NCBI GenBank assembly: GCA_038150225.1
Contig: JAYQWG010000012.1
Location: forward strand, 1 to 53,781
Origin: Lucifugimonas sp038150225
GTDB taxonomy: Bacteria; Chloroflexota; Dehalococcoidia; Lucifugimonadales; Lucifugimonadaceae
Reading direction: 5' to 3'
Length of the DNA: 53,781 nt
Under the pieces are notes generated by a model. The model had not been told where the DNA came from, made no database searches, and was given only the letters and a program-made list of their open reading frames with translations. The position numbers and the translations under genes were made by a program. Shown here in pieces: positions 8,555-17,156 of the stretch; positions within the stretch are counted from its first letter, which is position 1; each line of letters opens with the position of its first letter.

Positions 8555-9226
8555 TTATGTTTGCGAAAAGCCAAGGGTTTGCGTCGTCATTTGACCGGCC
8601 AGATCACTTTGTTCCATTTGCGATTCAACCGCACTGACGTTTCGTGCCATAGGAAGTACTAACCGAACAAAGTTGTCGTAACGCTGTCCGTCTTTGAACG
8701 AGAATTTATTTTTATCGACTCGTTCGCAGTCGGCATATCGAATAAATCCGCCAACAGTGGCGCGTACCCGCATCTCTGGTCGATCAGCCGGACCCTCAGC
8801 ACTCACGGTGTAAACGTATTGGTCGCCGGACTGTTCACCATCTATGAAAAGAGTAAGTTTCGTTTTGGTGTCGGGTGCGGAAATTCGTCCGGAATCAATC
8901 TCGCGTTCTGGATCGCGTTCGACTGCCGTGATGAACATGAATCGCAGCGCTCGCTCGAGGAACAAGTCGGATATTAGACGCAGTTGGTCGCTGGTACCTG
9001 CTACAGCTTCGACGTCGCCGAGCAAAGTACATCTGTCCCTAATCTGCTCAATTCGATCTTCGATACCTTCGATCCGGCTGTAGGTGTGAATAGTCAGAAT
9101 TCCGTCTTTTATAAAAAGGCCGACACTAACGTCGTTGAAGTGAGGATCGATGGCTACTAACTCGATGCAGTGCCCGAGTTTGTTCACCATCTCAGCGACT
9201 CTAGGACTTTCGCTCATACCTGGCAT
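8555..9226 (-). CDS. Uncharacterised protein of the corrinoid cluster
   Basis: 223 residues that I do not recognise. No signal peptide or membrane segment is visible; the composition is soluble and mixed alpha/beta, with a helix-rich centre (about 55-100, ERALRFMFITAVERD) and a beta-rich second half (TKLTLFIDGEQ, YVYTVSAEGP, MRVRATVGGFIRY). Only two to three cysteines occur, spread out. ATG at 9226 has GGAG seven bases upstream. It lies 14 bases before the URO-D gene and 32 after the homocysteine methyltransferase, so it is surely part of the operon. A sensor, chaperone or second subunit of the methyltransferase are possible roles. Confidence 0.75.
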   Translation of the reverse strand: MPGMSESPRVAEMVNKLGHCIELVAIDPHFNDVSVGLFIKDGILTIHTYSRIEGIEDRIEQIRDRCTLLGDVEAVAGTSDQLRLISDLFLERALRFMFITAVERDPEREIDSGRISAPDTKTKLTLFIDGEQSGDQYVYTVSAEGPADRPEMRVRATVGGFIRYADCERVDKNKFSFKDGQRYDNFVRLVLPMARNVSAVESQMEQSDLAGQMTTQTLGFSQT

Positions 9227-9258
9227 TTATATCTCCGAATACCCGAATTGCAGGATTG

Positions 9259-10158
9259 CTATTTGACCGCCGCGACCAAGGCACGAATGTGGTCGGCGGT
9301 CGTTCCGCAGCAGCCACCGAGGATGTTAATAGGCAATTCAGCTAATTTCTTGTAGTGCTTGGCCATGAATTCGGGAGTTTCCAGGTAACAGGTCTCGCCA
9401 TTTTTGATAATGGGCAAGCCCGCGTTCGACTGCACCACAAGGTATCCGTCCGTGACAGCTCTCATCCGTGTGGCTATTTCGACCATTCGTTCGATACCGT
9501 TCCCACAGTTAGTGCCAACGATGTCAGCACCAGCTTCCTGCAAGCCTTCGACGGCTTGCTCTGGAGTGACACCCATCATGGTGAAGTAACCGCGTGGCCC
9601 CTTGTCGAAGACCATCGTCGACATCACAACGAGATTTGTGTTCTCTTTGGCGGCCCTCACAGCAATGGAGGCTTCGTCGAGTGCGAGTTGGGTCTCGATC
9701 ATCACAGCGTCTGCACCACCAGCCTCGAATGCCTTTGCCATCTCAGAAAAGGTGTCGTACATCTCGTCTTCTGTGGCTGTTCCAAGTGGCTCGATGAACT
9801 CACCCGTTGGACCAATAGAACCTGCGACATATTTACCTTCAGGAGCCATTGCCCGGGCGTGTTCAGCTGCTGATTTATTGATCTCGAATAAGCGATCGTC
9901 GGCACCGTATTTCTTTAGCATCCATCGATTACCACCAAAGGTGTTCGTCAGGACGATGTCAGAGCCAGCGTCGAAGTAATGCTTAGCGAGCTGTTTGATC
10001 AGGTCAGGATTTTCCTCGTTTAGTAGCTCTGGACTTCCACCAGGCTCGAGTCCGTGATTTTGAAGATATGTACCGGTTGCTCCATCGAAAACTAAGAGCT
10101 CACCAGCGGCCAGACGGTCGAGGATTCCCGGGTGAGTGGAGGTGGTTGTTTCAGCCAA
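9259..10158 (-). CDS. Homocysteine S-methyltransferase family protein (BHMT/MetH-N-like)
   Basis: 299 residues, one complete homocysteine-methyltransferase barrel. Visible signatures are VFDGATGTYLQ near the N-terminus, TNTFGGN, GSIGPTGEF, the first zinc ligand Cys218 in GTNCGNG and the pair Cys283-Cys284 in GGCCGTT close to the C-terminus. The enzyme should pass a methyl group to homocysteine, or use the barrel on a related thiol, with zinc activating the thiolate. No MetH folate or B12 domain is attached, but a separate corrinoid protein is encoded two genes away, so methyl delivery from it is likely. Betaine-type donors are an alternative. Confidence 0.88.
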   Translation of the reverse strand: MAETTTSTHPGILDRLAAGELLVFDGATGTYLQNHGLEPGGSPELLNEENPDLIKQLAKHYFDAGSDIVLTNTFGGNRWMLKKYGADDRLFEINKSAAEHARAMAPEGKYVAGSIGPTGEFIEPLGTATEDEMYDTFSEMAKAFEAGGADAVMIETQLALDEASIAVRAAKENTNLVVMSTMVFDKGPRGYFTMMGVTPEQAVEGLQEAGADIVGTNCGNGIERMVEIATRMRAVTDGYLVVQSNAGLPIIKNGETCYLETPEFMAKHYKKLAELPINILGGCCGTTADHIRALVAAVK

Positions 10159-10190
10159 TAAAGTGCTCCGTGGTGGGCAGGGTAGAGATG

Positions 10191-10568
10191 CTAACTCTCC
10201 CAGCTTTCTGTAGATCCCGGTGAAGGATTACGTGTTCCTTTTCTCTGGGCATTGAGTATTCGATGTGCGAGGTCTTCTGGTAGGTTTTCGAGCTGTTCAG
10301 CGAGCGCATCGATCGCGTCCTGAAGTGGAAGATCAGTTTCACTTGGACTCCCGAGCTGCCAACCGTCGAGGTAGTCATCGGTGCCGTAGCTTCCGTCAGA
10401 CATCGCAACCGTGTCGACCGCTTCTTGGAATCTCGGGCTAAGTTGCCTCGTGACTTTCCCGCTTTGATCTTCGCCCTGAACTTGAACCGGAATTTCTTTC
10501 CAGTACATCACCCGCAAAGTGCTCAATGTTTGCTCTGCTACGAATCCGGAGGATTGCTTCTCATACAA
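10191..10568 (-). CDS. Virulence-factor-domain protein at the head of the corrinoid cluster
   Basis: About 110-125 residues. The segment VMYWKEIPVQVQ, RQLSPRFQEAVD, DDYLDGWQ is characteristic of the small family annotated as virulence factor (PF13769), whose members commonly sit beside folate and corrinoid methyl-transfer genes; the biochemical role is unknown and the name is probably misleading. The start is uncertain: the TTG at 10568 gives MYEKQSSG, but the conserved core begins about 20 residues later and other TTG/GTG/ATG codons occur there. It is the first gene of the minus-strand operon. Confidence 0.7.
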   Translation of the reverse strand: MYEKQSSGFVAEQTLSTLRVMYWKEIPVQVQGEDQSGKVTRQLSPRFQEAVDTVAMSDGSYGTDDYLDGWQLGSPSETDLPLQDAIDALAEQLENLPEDLAHRILNAQRKGTRNPSPGSTESWES

Positions 10569-10699
10569 AATTGTAAGTCAGTAATCGTAGCATCTAGGAA
10601 TAAGTCACTTCCTTCATCAAGCGCAGAAAAGCTACAACCTATATGCTCACTTCGTGTCATTGACCCTGATTGAATCCTAGCAACGAAATATTGATCTAA

Positions 10700-11680
10700 T
10701 TGGCAACATCTCCGTCAGAAAAACGCGTCGTAATTCCCGACGATTTCCCTCCAGTGTTCACGGATTCGGCAGCGCTCGCCCGATTGCGTAGGATGCCTGA
10801 ATTTGATGTCAGGACTTTCACCACTCGCCCGGCTAATTCAGATGAACTCGTCGACCGGATAGAAGGTGCACACACAGTAGTTTTGACCCGCACCACAACC
10901 CGAATGACGAACATTGTGTTGGAATCTGCAACACCCGACCTTAGACACATGGCTATTTGGGGCACTGCAGTCGATCACATAGCGCTTGAGGCTGCAAGAC
11001 GTCTCGGGATTACGGTTTCAAACACTCCAAACACTGCGACTGTGGCTGTGGCTGAACACGCTCTTGCAATGCTGCTATCTCTTGCCAGAAAAATTCCACA
11101 GTTAGACCGACGCCTCAGGGCAGGCGAGTGGCCCGGTGGGCAGCTTACCCAGTTGGCAGGTAAAACCCTCGGTATCGTTGGGACAGGGGCCGTTGGGGTC
11201 AGGATGGCACGACTTGCCGAAGGAATTGGAATGCGTGTCCAAACCAGTTCCTTGACAGACACCCCGACGAACGATCAGGAATCGAACGTTGCTGAGGTTT
11301 CATTCGATCAGCTGCTGGGGACGTCCGACGCAATTTCCCTGCATGCTCGCCTAACACCACGCACAAGATACATGTTCGGTTCTAAGGAATTCGCCCTGAT
11401 GAAACCGAATGCACTTTTCCTCAACACCGCTCGTGGCCAGTTGGTCAATTCGATAGCGCTCGCTGAGGCATTAGCTAACGAGACTATTGCAGGTGCTGCA
11501 TTGGACGTGTTTGATCAGGAACCTTTACCCACGGATTCCCCACTTGCTCATTTGCCAAATGTGATCCTGACGCCTCACATCTCATCGAACACGTCTGAAG
11601 CGTTGACCGTTTCCTTGAACATGGTCGTCGACAATGTGATCGACCACGTTAAAGGAAGGGTTCGCCATCAGGTCACGTAA
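10700..11680 (+). CDS. D-isomer-specific 2-hydroxyacid dehydrogenase
   Basis: 326 residues. GTGAVG (161-166) is the NAD-binding loop, and the catalytic residues are Arg245 (NTARGQ), Glu274 (DVFDQEPLP) and His293 (TPHISS). The TARG and DVFDQEPLP pattern fits the phosphoglycerate/glycerate dehydrogenase branch, yet the ACT or regulatory domains of SerA are absent, so it is more likely a hydroxyacid catabolic enzyme. The start is TTG at 10700 without a clear ribosome site. It is monocistronic, divergent from the corrinoid operon with a 131-base gap, and differs clearly from the CtBP-like paralogue at 3578. Confidence 0.88.
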   Translation: MATSPSEKRVVIPDDFPPVFTDSAALARLRRMPEFDVRTFTTRPANSDELVDRIEGAHTVVLTRTTTRMTNIVLESATPDLRHMAIWGTAVDHIALEAARRLGITVSNTPNTATVAVAEHALAMLLSLARKIPQLDRRLRAGEWPGGQLTQLAGKTLGIVGTGAVGVRMARLAEGIGMRVQTSSLTDTPTNDQESNVAEVSFDQLLGTSDAISLHARLTPRTRYMFGSKEFALMKPNALFLNTARGQLVNSIALAEALANETIAGAALDVFDQEPLPTDSPLAHLPNVILTPHISSNTSEALTVSLNMVVDNVIDHVKGRVRHQVT

Positions 11681-11717
11681 GAGATCAAAGTCATGAGACC
11701 AATGGTGCTCTCGGGCG

Positions 11718-11747
11718 TTGACACTCAAAAAAGACCCTACCTATAAT
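11718..11747 (+). promoter_or_regulatory. Strong sigma-70 promoter of the ABC binding-protein gene
   Basis: TTGACA (11718-11723) and TATAAT (11742-11747) are both perfect consensus hexamers, 18 bases apart. They lie about 190 bases before the TTG start of the lipoprotein gene, leaving a long leader. The near-ideal promoter agrees with the strongly biased codon use of the gene. Confidence 0.8.
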
Positions 11748-11879
11748 TCACCCGCTACGTTTCACCTGCTGATGCGTGTCGTTGTTTGCGTAAATCTGTG
11801 TGTGCTCGCATGGGATCTAGGTAAACAGAGAAACGAATCAGTGGATTGACTCGTAAATACGACGTGGGGATCCGACATT

Positions 11880-11908
11880 CGTTTGGTCTCCTGACAAAGG
11901 CCCAAACG
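11880..11908 (+). other. Stem-loop in the binding-protein leader
   Basis: CGTTTGG (11880-11886) and CCAAACG (11902-11908) can pair around a 15-base loop about 20 bases before the GAGGAGG ribosome site. It may stabilise the mRNA or affect initiation; it has no T-run and is not a terminator. Confidence 0.35.
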
Positions 11909-11940
11909 TCGGGTCATTGCACGTCTGAGGAGGAATCTGA

Positions 11941-13839
11941 TTGATTAAACAAGGAAAGTGGAAGCTTCTAATGGGGCTTCTAGTCGGTGGTGCAATGCTG
12001 GCCGCTGTTGCCTGTGGAGGCGGAGACGATGACGACTCCGACTCTGGTGACGCTCCAGCTCCTACTGCTACCACTGCTGCAGCCGCTCCGACGTCTGCAC
12101 CGGCTCCTACAACTCCAGCCGACTCCGGCGATGACGAGTTGATTATGGCTCCGGACACTTCTACCCCTGCTGGCACCGCAGTTATTGCTGTTGGTGGAAC
12201 CACTATGGGTAGTGAAAACGGTCGAAACGCAGCTCAGTCACCTGACGGTCTCAAGAACGTCGGTATCGCTGAGACGCTGTTCCGCCGAGCTCCAGACGAC
12301 AGCCATCTCCCATGGATCGCTAGTGACTTTGAGATCGCACCTGATCTCTCAAGCGCTACCGTTACCATCCAGTCTGGAATCCCATTCCAGGTTGTTGACG
12401 GCTACGATGCTGGAAACCTAACAGCAGCTGATGTTGCGTGGTCAATGAACGACGCAAACAGCGCAACCAACCCTGAGTCCATTCATGGACAGGCTGGTGA
12501 CTTCGCCGGTCTCTGGGGTGAGTGGGTTGCAGTTGACGACACTACTGTGACGTTCGACTTCGCAGCCTACGACTCGACCTGGAAGGATGACTTTGTCAAC
12601 CAGTCAGGTCAGGCTTTCTCCGTTCTTTCGAAGAAGGCATACGATGAGAAGGGTGCAGACTGGGTTGCCGACCACATCGTTGGTACCGGCCCATTCCAGG
12701 TTGAAGAATGGCTCCGAGACGAGTCTTACACAATCGTCAACCGAGAAGGCACTCACTGGCTCCCAGAACTCGAGCCAAAGACTGAGCGAATTCAAATCGT
12801 TCAGGTGTCAGAGCCAACTACCCGAGCAGCACTCCTGCGAACCGGTGAAGTTGACATGGCGCACCTCGAGCCAAAAGACGCCGCTAAGTTCGACCTTAAC
12901 GAATTCACCCAGAGCACCTCAGGTGCTGCTGTACAGCTTGGTGTCTTCTTCTCCGGTAACCTCTGGGAAGATGTATACGCCGGTGGTGACAACAAGGGTC
13001 AGCCTCTCCCAACCAAGTCAACCTTCGTTCACGACTTGCCTTGGATTGGTAAGCCAGATGGCTCACACGGCGCAGATGACCTCGAACAGGCTAAGGCCGT
13101 TCGACGAGCTCTCGCTATTGCCATCGACCGTGACCTTGTAAACGAGACTCTCGTTGCAGGTCTTGGTAAGCCAGTACACGTTGAGTACTTCTCCGCTAGC
13201 CACGCTAACTGGACAGGCGCTCACGAGTACCCTTACGACCCAGACGGTGCTGCTGAGCTCATCATGGCTCAGGACGCTGACTGGCAGCGCGGTTCTGCTC
13301 CAAAAGACGGACCTCTCGGCGAGCACGCATTTGAGATCTCCGTATACGCCGGACCGGAACTTGGTGGTGGTGCATCCATCACCGGTGAAGTTGCTGACGC
13401 TGTTGCCGGATTCTGGTCCGACATTGGTCTCACCACCTTCTCGCTGAAGTTCTCCTACCAGACCTTCCGACCTACTGTCGTTGGTCGATCGAACACTCAC
13501 CCATGGATCACTTCTTGTGACAAGGGTCGAGAGACGAACCCATGGCACTTCCCGAAGGGCCTTGTTCAGACGACTCTCACCCGTGGTGGATTCAGCTGTG
13601 GATTCGAGTCCCCAGTCATTCTGGACCTTTACACCCGAATGGCCGAGGCACCTGACACTGCATCTGCTACCGCAGCCGCAAACGAGTACCTGGACTACGT
13701 GTACGACCAGAGCCTGCAGCCTGGTGTTGTAGCCATCCCTGACGCTTTCTACTTCAACAACAAGAAGATCGCTTCGTTCGAGATGGACCTCGCAGCAGCT
13801 GCTAACCTGAACTCACTCTGGAACCTCGAACTCAAGTAG
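11941..13839 (+). CDS. ABC transporter substrate-binding lipoprotein, family 5 (DppA/OppA-like)
   Basis: 632 residues. It has an N-terminal lipoprotein signal with lipid-anchor Cys25 (LAAVAC), then a disordered Gly/Asp and Ala/Pro/Thr linker to about residue 70, typical of surface-tethered binding proteins. The body shows the SBP_bac_5 signatures: GIAETLFRR, ADVAWSMNDA, IVGTGPFQVEEW and AKAVRRALAIAIDRD. It should bind peptides, sugars or other small organics outside the membrane. TTG at 11941 follows GAGGAGG. Codon choice is much more biased (GGT, CTC, GAC, AAG) than in neighbours, suggesting very high expression. A terminator directly follows, so it is made in excess over the permeases downstream. 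Confidence 0.93.
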   Translation: MIKQGKWKLLMGLLVGGAMLAAVACGGGDDDDSDSGDAPAPTATTAAAAPTSAPAPTTPADSGDDELIMAPDTSTPAGTAVIAVGGTTMGSENGRNAAQSPDGLKNVGIAETLFRRAPDDSHLPWIASDFEIAPDLSSATVTIQSGIPFQVVDGYDAGNLTAADVAWSMNDANSATNPESIHGQAGDFAGLWGEWVAVDDTTVTFDFAAYDSTWKDDFVNQSGQAFSVLSKKAYDEKGADWVADHIVGTGPFQVEEWLRDESYTIVNREGTHWLPELEPKTERIQIVQVSEPTTRAALLRTGEVDMAHLEPKDAAKFDLNEFTQSTSGAAVQLGVFFSGNLWEDVYAGGDNKGQPLPTKSTFVHDLPWIGKPDGSHGADDLEQAKAVRRALAIAIDRDLVNETLVAGLGKPVHVEYFSASHANWTGAHEYPYDPDGAAELIMAQDADWQRGSAPKDGPLGEHAFEISVYAGPELGGGASITGEVADAVAGFWSDIGLTTFSLKFSYQTFRPTVVGRSNTHPWITSCDKGRETNPWHFPKGLVQTTLTRGGFSCGFESPVILDLYTRMAEAPDTASATAAANEYLDYVYDQSLQPGVVAIPDAFYFNNKKIASFEMDLAAAANLNSLWNLELK

Positions 13840-13887
13840 TTCGACTCTAGATTGACTCAACTCTACGACAGTTGACGTGCAATAAAG

Positions 13888-13918
13888 AAAGGACCCGCCG
13901 AGTCGGCGGGTCCTTTCG
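13888..13918 (+). terminator. Intrinsic terminator after the binding-protein gene
   Basis: AAAGGACCCGCCGA and TCGGCGGGTCCTTT form a very stable GC-rich stem of about 12-14 bp with a tiny loop, ending in TTT. It separates the binding-protein gene from the permease genes. Confidence 0.85.
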
Positions 13919-14061
13919 CATTTAAGTGGAGGGGTCATTCAAATCCGCATTTCATAATCTGAGCGTAGTACTGGTATCGACTCTCAGAACAAAAAGTAAT
14001 GTGGTAACCTCTCCGGACTCCGTAAAACGGAGCGAATTAACAGTTGTGAGCTAGGAATTTT

Positions 14062-14997
14062 ATGCGGCGCTTTATTCTTCGCAGGTTTGTCTTTGCACTG
14101 GTCAGTATCGTCTTGGCGACTCTTGCAGTGTTCTTTATTTCACGTGCCGCGGGCGACCCGCTCCTGCTCTACGCAAACTCCGGTTACGGACTTTCCGCTG
14201 AAGGAGAAGCAGCGCTACGAAAACGGCTTCTTCTAGACCAACCAGTGGTTGTTCAATACTCCGTCTGGCTTGGGCGAACCCTGACAGGCGACATGGGAGA
14301 GACGATCCTAGACCGTAAGCCGGTTTCGCGTGTCGTTACCCAGCGACTGCCATCGACCATCCACCTCGGTGCAGCGGCGTTCATCTTGTCGTTCGTCGTT
14401 GGCATTCCTCTTGGAGTGCTATCAGCCGTCAGACGAGGTTCCGTATTTGATTACATAGGTAGATTCTTTGCGCTGTTAGGACAGGCGGTGCCCCAGTTCT
14501 GGTTAGGACTAGTCTTGATTCTCCTGTTTGCAGTCCAATGGAAAATATTTCCAGCCGGACTCAAAGGAGACGGTTTCTGGGACATCAAACACTTGATTCT
14601 TCCAACCGTCACGTTGGCTTCTGGTGGCTTTGCGTTCTACATGAGGATTACTCGTACAGCGATGCTGCAGGTTCTCGACTCTGAGTACGTGCGTCTCGCT
14701 CGGGCAAAGGGTGTTTCCAACACCATGGTCATCTGGAAGCACGCGTTCAAGAACGCATTGATTCAACCACTGACCGGCATGACCCTAGCACTGACGTTCT
14801 TCCTGACAGGTTCTGTTCTGGTTGAGAACATCTTTGCGTGGCCTGGAATGGGCAACATGGCGATTACGGCGGTCAACAACAACGACTTCCCACTGCTGCA
14901 GGGCATCGTGTTCTTCTTCACGATCCTGTTCGTATCAATGACGTTCGTTACGGACTTGTTGTACGCGTACATCGACCCTCGTATTCGATACGACTAA
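14062..14997 (+). CDS. ABC transporter permease (DppB-like)
   Basis: 311 residues with six membrane segments. The N-terminus MRRFILRRFVFALVSIV and the AAGDPL motif are typical of DppB/OppB; the cytoplasmic EAA loop, YVRLARAKGVSNTMVIWKHA, occurs near residue 215 and contacts the ATPase. ATG has TAGGA upstream. It begins 220 bases after the binding-protein stop, beyond a terminator, so it may need its own promoter or read-through. It forms the transmembrane pore with the next gene product. Confidence 0.92.
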   Translation: MRRFILRRFVFALVSIVLATLAVFFISRAAGDPLLLYANSGYGLSAEGEAALRKRLLLDQPVVVQYSVWLGRTLTGDMGETILDRKPVSRVVTQRLPSTIHLGAAAFILSFVVGIPLGVLSAVRRGSVFDYIGRFFALLGQAVPQFWLGLVLILLFAVQWKIFPAGLKGDGFWDIKHLILPTVTLASGGFAFYMRITRTAMLQVLDSEYVRLARAKGVSNTMVIWKHAFKNALIQPLTGMTLALTFFLTGSVLVENIFAWPGMGNMAITAVNNNDFPLLQGIVFFFTILFVSMTFVTDLLYAYIDPRIRYD

Positions 14998-15035
14998 TCC
15001 GCAATCTCTGAAAAGAAAAGAACACACTCACTTTC

Positions 15036-16094
15036 ATGACACAACAGGCAGAAACTCAAGACACCGCCGCTCAGGAATCAACGGATCAGGTCTCCGGTCG
15101 AGATGCAGAAGTACGACAGCTGGTAAAACGATCGATCGGATCGCAGACCTGGTATCTGCTTCGTCGCTGGCCGCTTATCCCGCTGTTCATCATGACGATC
15201 CTGTTGATTGCAGGAGTATTTGCTCCTCTGGTTGCACCCGCTGACCCAACTGACCAGTCGTTGGCATTCCGAAACTTTGAACCAACCTGGGGTCGAGCGA
15301 TGCCGGAGTACAACTTCACACCGGATCCTGCTGATTACGACCTTGAGACGACCAGTGGAGTTTCGGCATACAACCGGGCGAAGAACAAGACGTTCCCGCG
15401 ATCAAAGTACATCCTCGGAGCCGACAACCTTGGACGTGACGTTCTCTCACGTGTTGTATGGGGAGCAAGAATCTCTCTGAAAGTGACTGCTTACGCTCTG
15501 ACTAGCGGAGTCATCATCGGAAGCTTGCTCGGTCTGGTAGCCGGTTATTTCGGTGGGTGGACCGATGAAATATTAATGCGTTTAGTTGACGTATGGCTGG
15601 CATTGCCGTTCATTCTGATCGCTCTGGTTATTGCTCAGCAATTCCTAACGCAAGGAGGTGCGGCCGAAGGGGTCGTGGTCTTCTTGATCGCGCTAGTAGC
15701 GTGGACACCATTCGTTCGTCAGGTTCGAGCAGATGTTCTGACCATCCGTGGAATGGACTATGTGATGGCTGCTCGAGTAGCTGGTGCATCAAACATTCGA
15801 CTGATCATCCGACACGTTCTTCCCGGCACGTTCAGCACAATTCTTGTTGTCGCTTCGTTGCGTGTCGGCCAGCTCATCCTGACCGAATCAACGTTGTCAT
15901 TCCTTGGAGCAGGAATCCCTGACCCAGTTCCGGCTTGGGGTAAGAGCGTCAGCGATGGTCGACAGTTCATTGAAGAAGCATGGTGGATTTCGTTCTTCCC
16001 AGGCTTTGCAATCTTCCTGGTTGTAATGGCACTGAACTTCTTCGGCGATTGGTTACGTGACCGATTGGATCCACGCCTCCGACAGTTGGACTAA
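15036..16094 (+). CDS. ABC transporter permease (DppC-like)
   Basis: 352 residues with the DppC/OppC layout: a Gln/Thr/Ser-rich cytoplasmic N-terminus, a first membrane helix (about 50-70), a long periplasmic loop carrying APADPTDQ and ILGADNLGRDVLSRVVWGAR, then five helices. The EAA loop is DYVMAARVAGASNIRLIIRH, and FLGAGIPDPVPAWG is also characteristic. It lies 38 bases after the DppB-like gene. No DppD/DppF-type ATPase follows; a terminator does, so the ATPase must come from elsewhere in the genome. Confidence 0.92.
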   Translation: MTQQAETQDTAAQESTDQVSGRDAEVRQLVKRSIGSQTWYLLRRWPLIPLFIMTILLIAGVFAPLVAPADPTDQSLAFRNFEPTWGRAMPEYNFTPDPADYDLETTSGVSAYNRAKNKTFPRSKYILGADNLGRDVLSRVVWGARISLKVTAYALTSGVIIGSLLGLVAGYFGGWTDEILMRLVDVWLALPFILIALVIAQQFLTQGGAAEGVVVFLIALVAWTPFVRQVRADVLTIRGMDYVMAARVAGASNIRLIIRHVLPGTFSTILVVASLRVGQLILTESTLSFLGAGIPDPVPAWGKSVSDGRQFIEEAWWISFFPGFAIFLVVMALNFFGDWLRDRLDPRLRQLD

Positions 16095-16113
16095 CTCGAA
16101 AGTTCTTGAAACG

Positions 16114-16147
16114 AAAACGCCGAGAAATTTTTCTCGGCGTTTTTTTG
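16114..16147 (+). terminator. Intrinsic terminator after the permease genes
   Basis: AAAACGCCGAGAAA / TTTCTCGGCGTTTT forms a perfect stem with a short loop followed by seven T residues, 20 bases past the DppC-like stop. Confidence 0.9.
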
Positions 16148-16171
16148 TGTCTGCAATTCGAGTGGCAACTC

Positions 16172-16200
16172 TCTGATTCGTTCAGATCGGTGGCTATAAT
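16172..16200 (+). promoter_or_regulatory. Candidate promoter for the dehydrogenase/reductase operon
   Basis: A perfect TATAAT (16195-16200) lies 45 bases before the ATG at 16246. A poor -35 (CTGATT at 16173-16178) is 16 bases upstream. The -10 is convincing and the -35 weak, which may mean that an activator is needed. Confidence 0.5.
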
Positions 16201-16245
16201 TCAGCGGCTAATTTCTACAGATCGTAATTGAGGAGAATTTCACGG

Positions 16246-17121
16246 ATGTCAGTCGGATTTGTCGGTCTCGGCAACATGGGACAAGGGATGGTCGACAACC
16301 TCCTCGAAAAAGGTGCCGATCTAACAGTGTTCACACGAACTCAGTCGAAGATTGAGGCGATGATCGAGCGAGGGGCCAGTGGTGCGACCTCCGTCGCCGA
16401 TCTGACTAACAAGGTCGAGGTTGTACTCGTTTGTCTGCCGGACGTGAAAACTTCACTTGATCTTCTTCTGGGTGACGACGGGATTATTGCTAATGCCAAA
16501 CCTGGTCAGGTCGTCGTTGACCACAGCACTGTCGACATGGCGACATCAAGAAAGTGCGCGGAGGCAGCGGCAGCAAAAGGCCTTCACTTCCTCGACGCAC
16601 CGATTTCCGGTGGGCCGGGCGGCGCAGCTGCAGGGACGCTCGCAATCATGGTCGGGGGAAGTGCTGAAGGCTTCGAACTGGCCCACGAATATTTCGTAAA
16701 AATGGGCGCCAACGTAAAGCACATGGGACCAAGTGGTGCCGGAACTGCCATGAAGCTGATCAACCAGCTTCTTGTCGGTGTTAACACAATCGCAGCAGCT
16801 GAAGCGTTTGCGCTTGCGAACTCTGCTCAAGTAGACATCCCTACAGCCGCCGAACTGTTGGCAGTTAGTTGGGGTGGAAGCACTATGGTCGACCGAAGCG
16901 CTCCCATCACCGCGGAGCGTTCATTCGAAGATTCCGCTGCCCCGGTCCGAAACCTAGATAAGGACATGGGAATCATCAAGGATCTTGCGGACTCTGAAGG
17001 ATTGGCTCTCGAATTCGCCAAGAGCGCATACGACATGTATCACGAGCTAATCGAGCAAGGTAAGAACAACCACGACATTGCTGCAGTACTCGAAATAATC
17101 GAGCAGCGAAGCAAAAAATAA
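16246..17121 (+). CDS. NAD-dependent beta-hydroxyacid dehydrogenase (3-hydroxyisobutyrate/tartronate-semialdehyde reductase type)
   Basis: 291 residues starting at ATG 16246, ten bases after AGGAG; an upstream in-frame start would add six residues with no ribosome site. The NAD-binding motif GFVGLGNMG opens the protein, the substrate motif DAPISGGPGGAAAGT is at 117-131, and the catalytic Lys170 is in GTAMKLINQ. This matches the GarR/MmsB family. With a tartrate/malate dehydrogenase directly downstream, tartronate semialdehyde or a related C3-C4 acid is a reasonable substrate, but that is inference. First gene of a three-gene operon. Confidence 0.88.
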   Translation: MSVGFVGLGNMGQGMVDNLLEKGADLTVFTRTQSKIEAMIERGASGATSVADLTNKVEVVLVCLPDVKTSLDLLLGDDGIIANAKPGQVVVDHSTVDMATSRKCAEAAAAKGLHFLDAPISGGPGGAAAGTLAIMVGGSAEGFELAHEYFVKMGANVKHMGPSGAGTAMKLINQLLVGVNTIAAAEAFALANSAQVDIPTAAELLAVSWGGSTMVDRSAPITAERSFEDSAAPVRNLDKDMGIIKDLADSEGLALEFAKSAYDMYHELIEQGKNNHDIAAVLEIIEQRSKK

Positions 17122-17156
17122 ACATCACCCTAGAACAGGAACTGGAATACACGCGA

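Noticed and set aside
8155..8637. Plus-strand frame of 160 codons
   Set aside because: Antisense to the URO-D gene, with odd composition and no motif.
10569..10699. Cobalamin or SAM riboswitch before the corrinoid operon
   Set aside because: Looked for B12-box and SAM-type pairing in the divergent gap; none is visible.
12587..13141. Plus-strand frame of 184 codons in the binding-protein gene
   Set aside because: An off-frame shadow created by strong codon bias of the real gene; Ser/Thr-rich with no domain.
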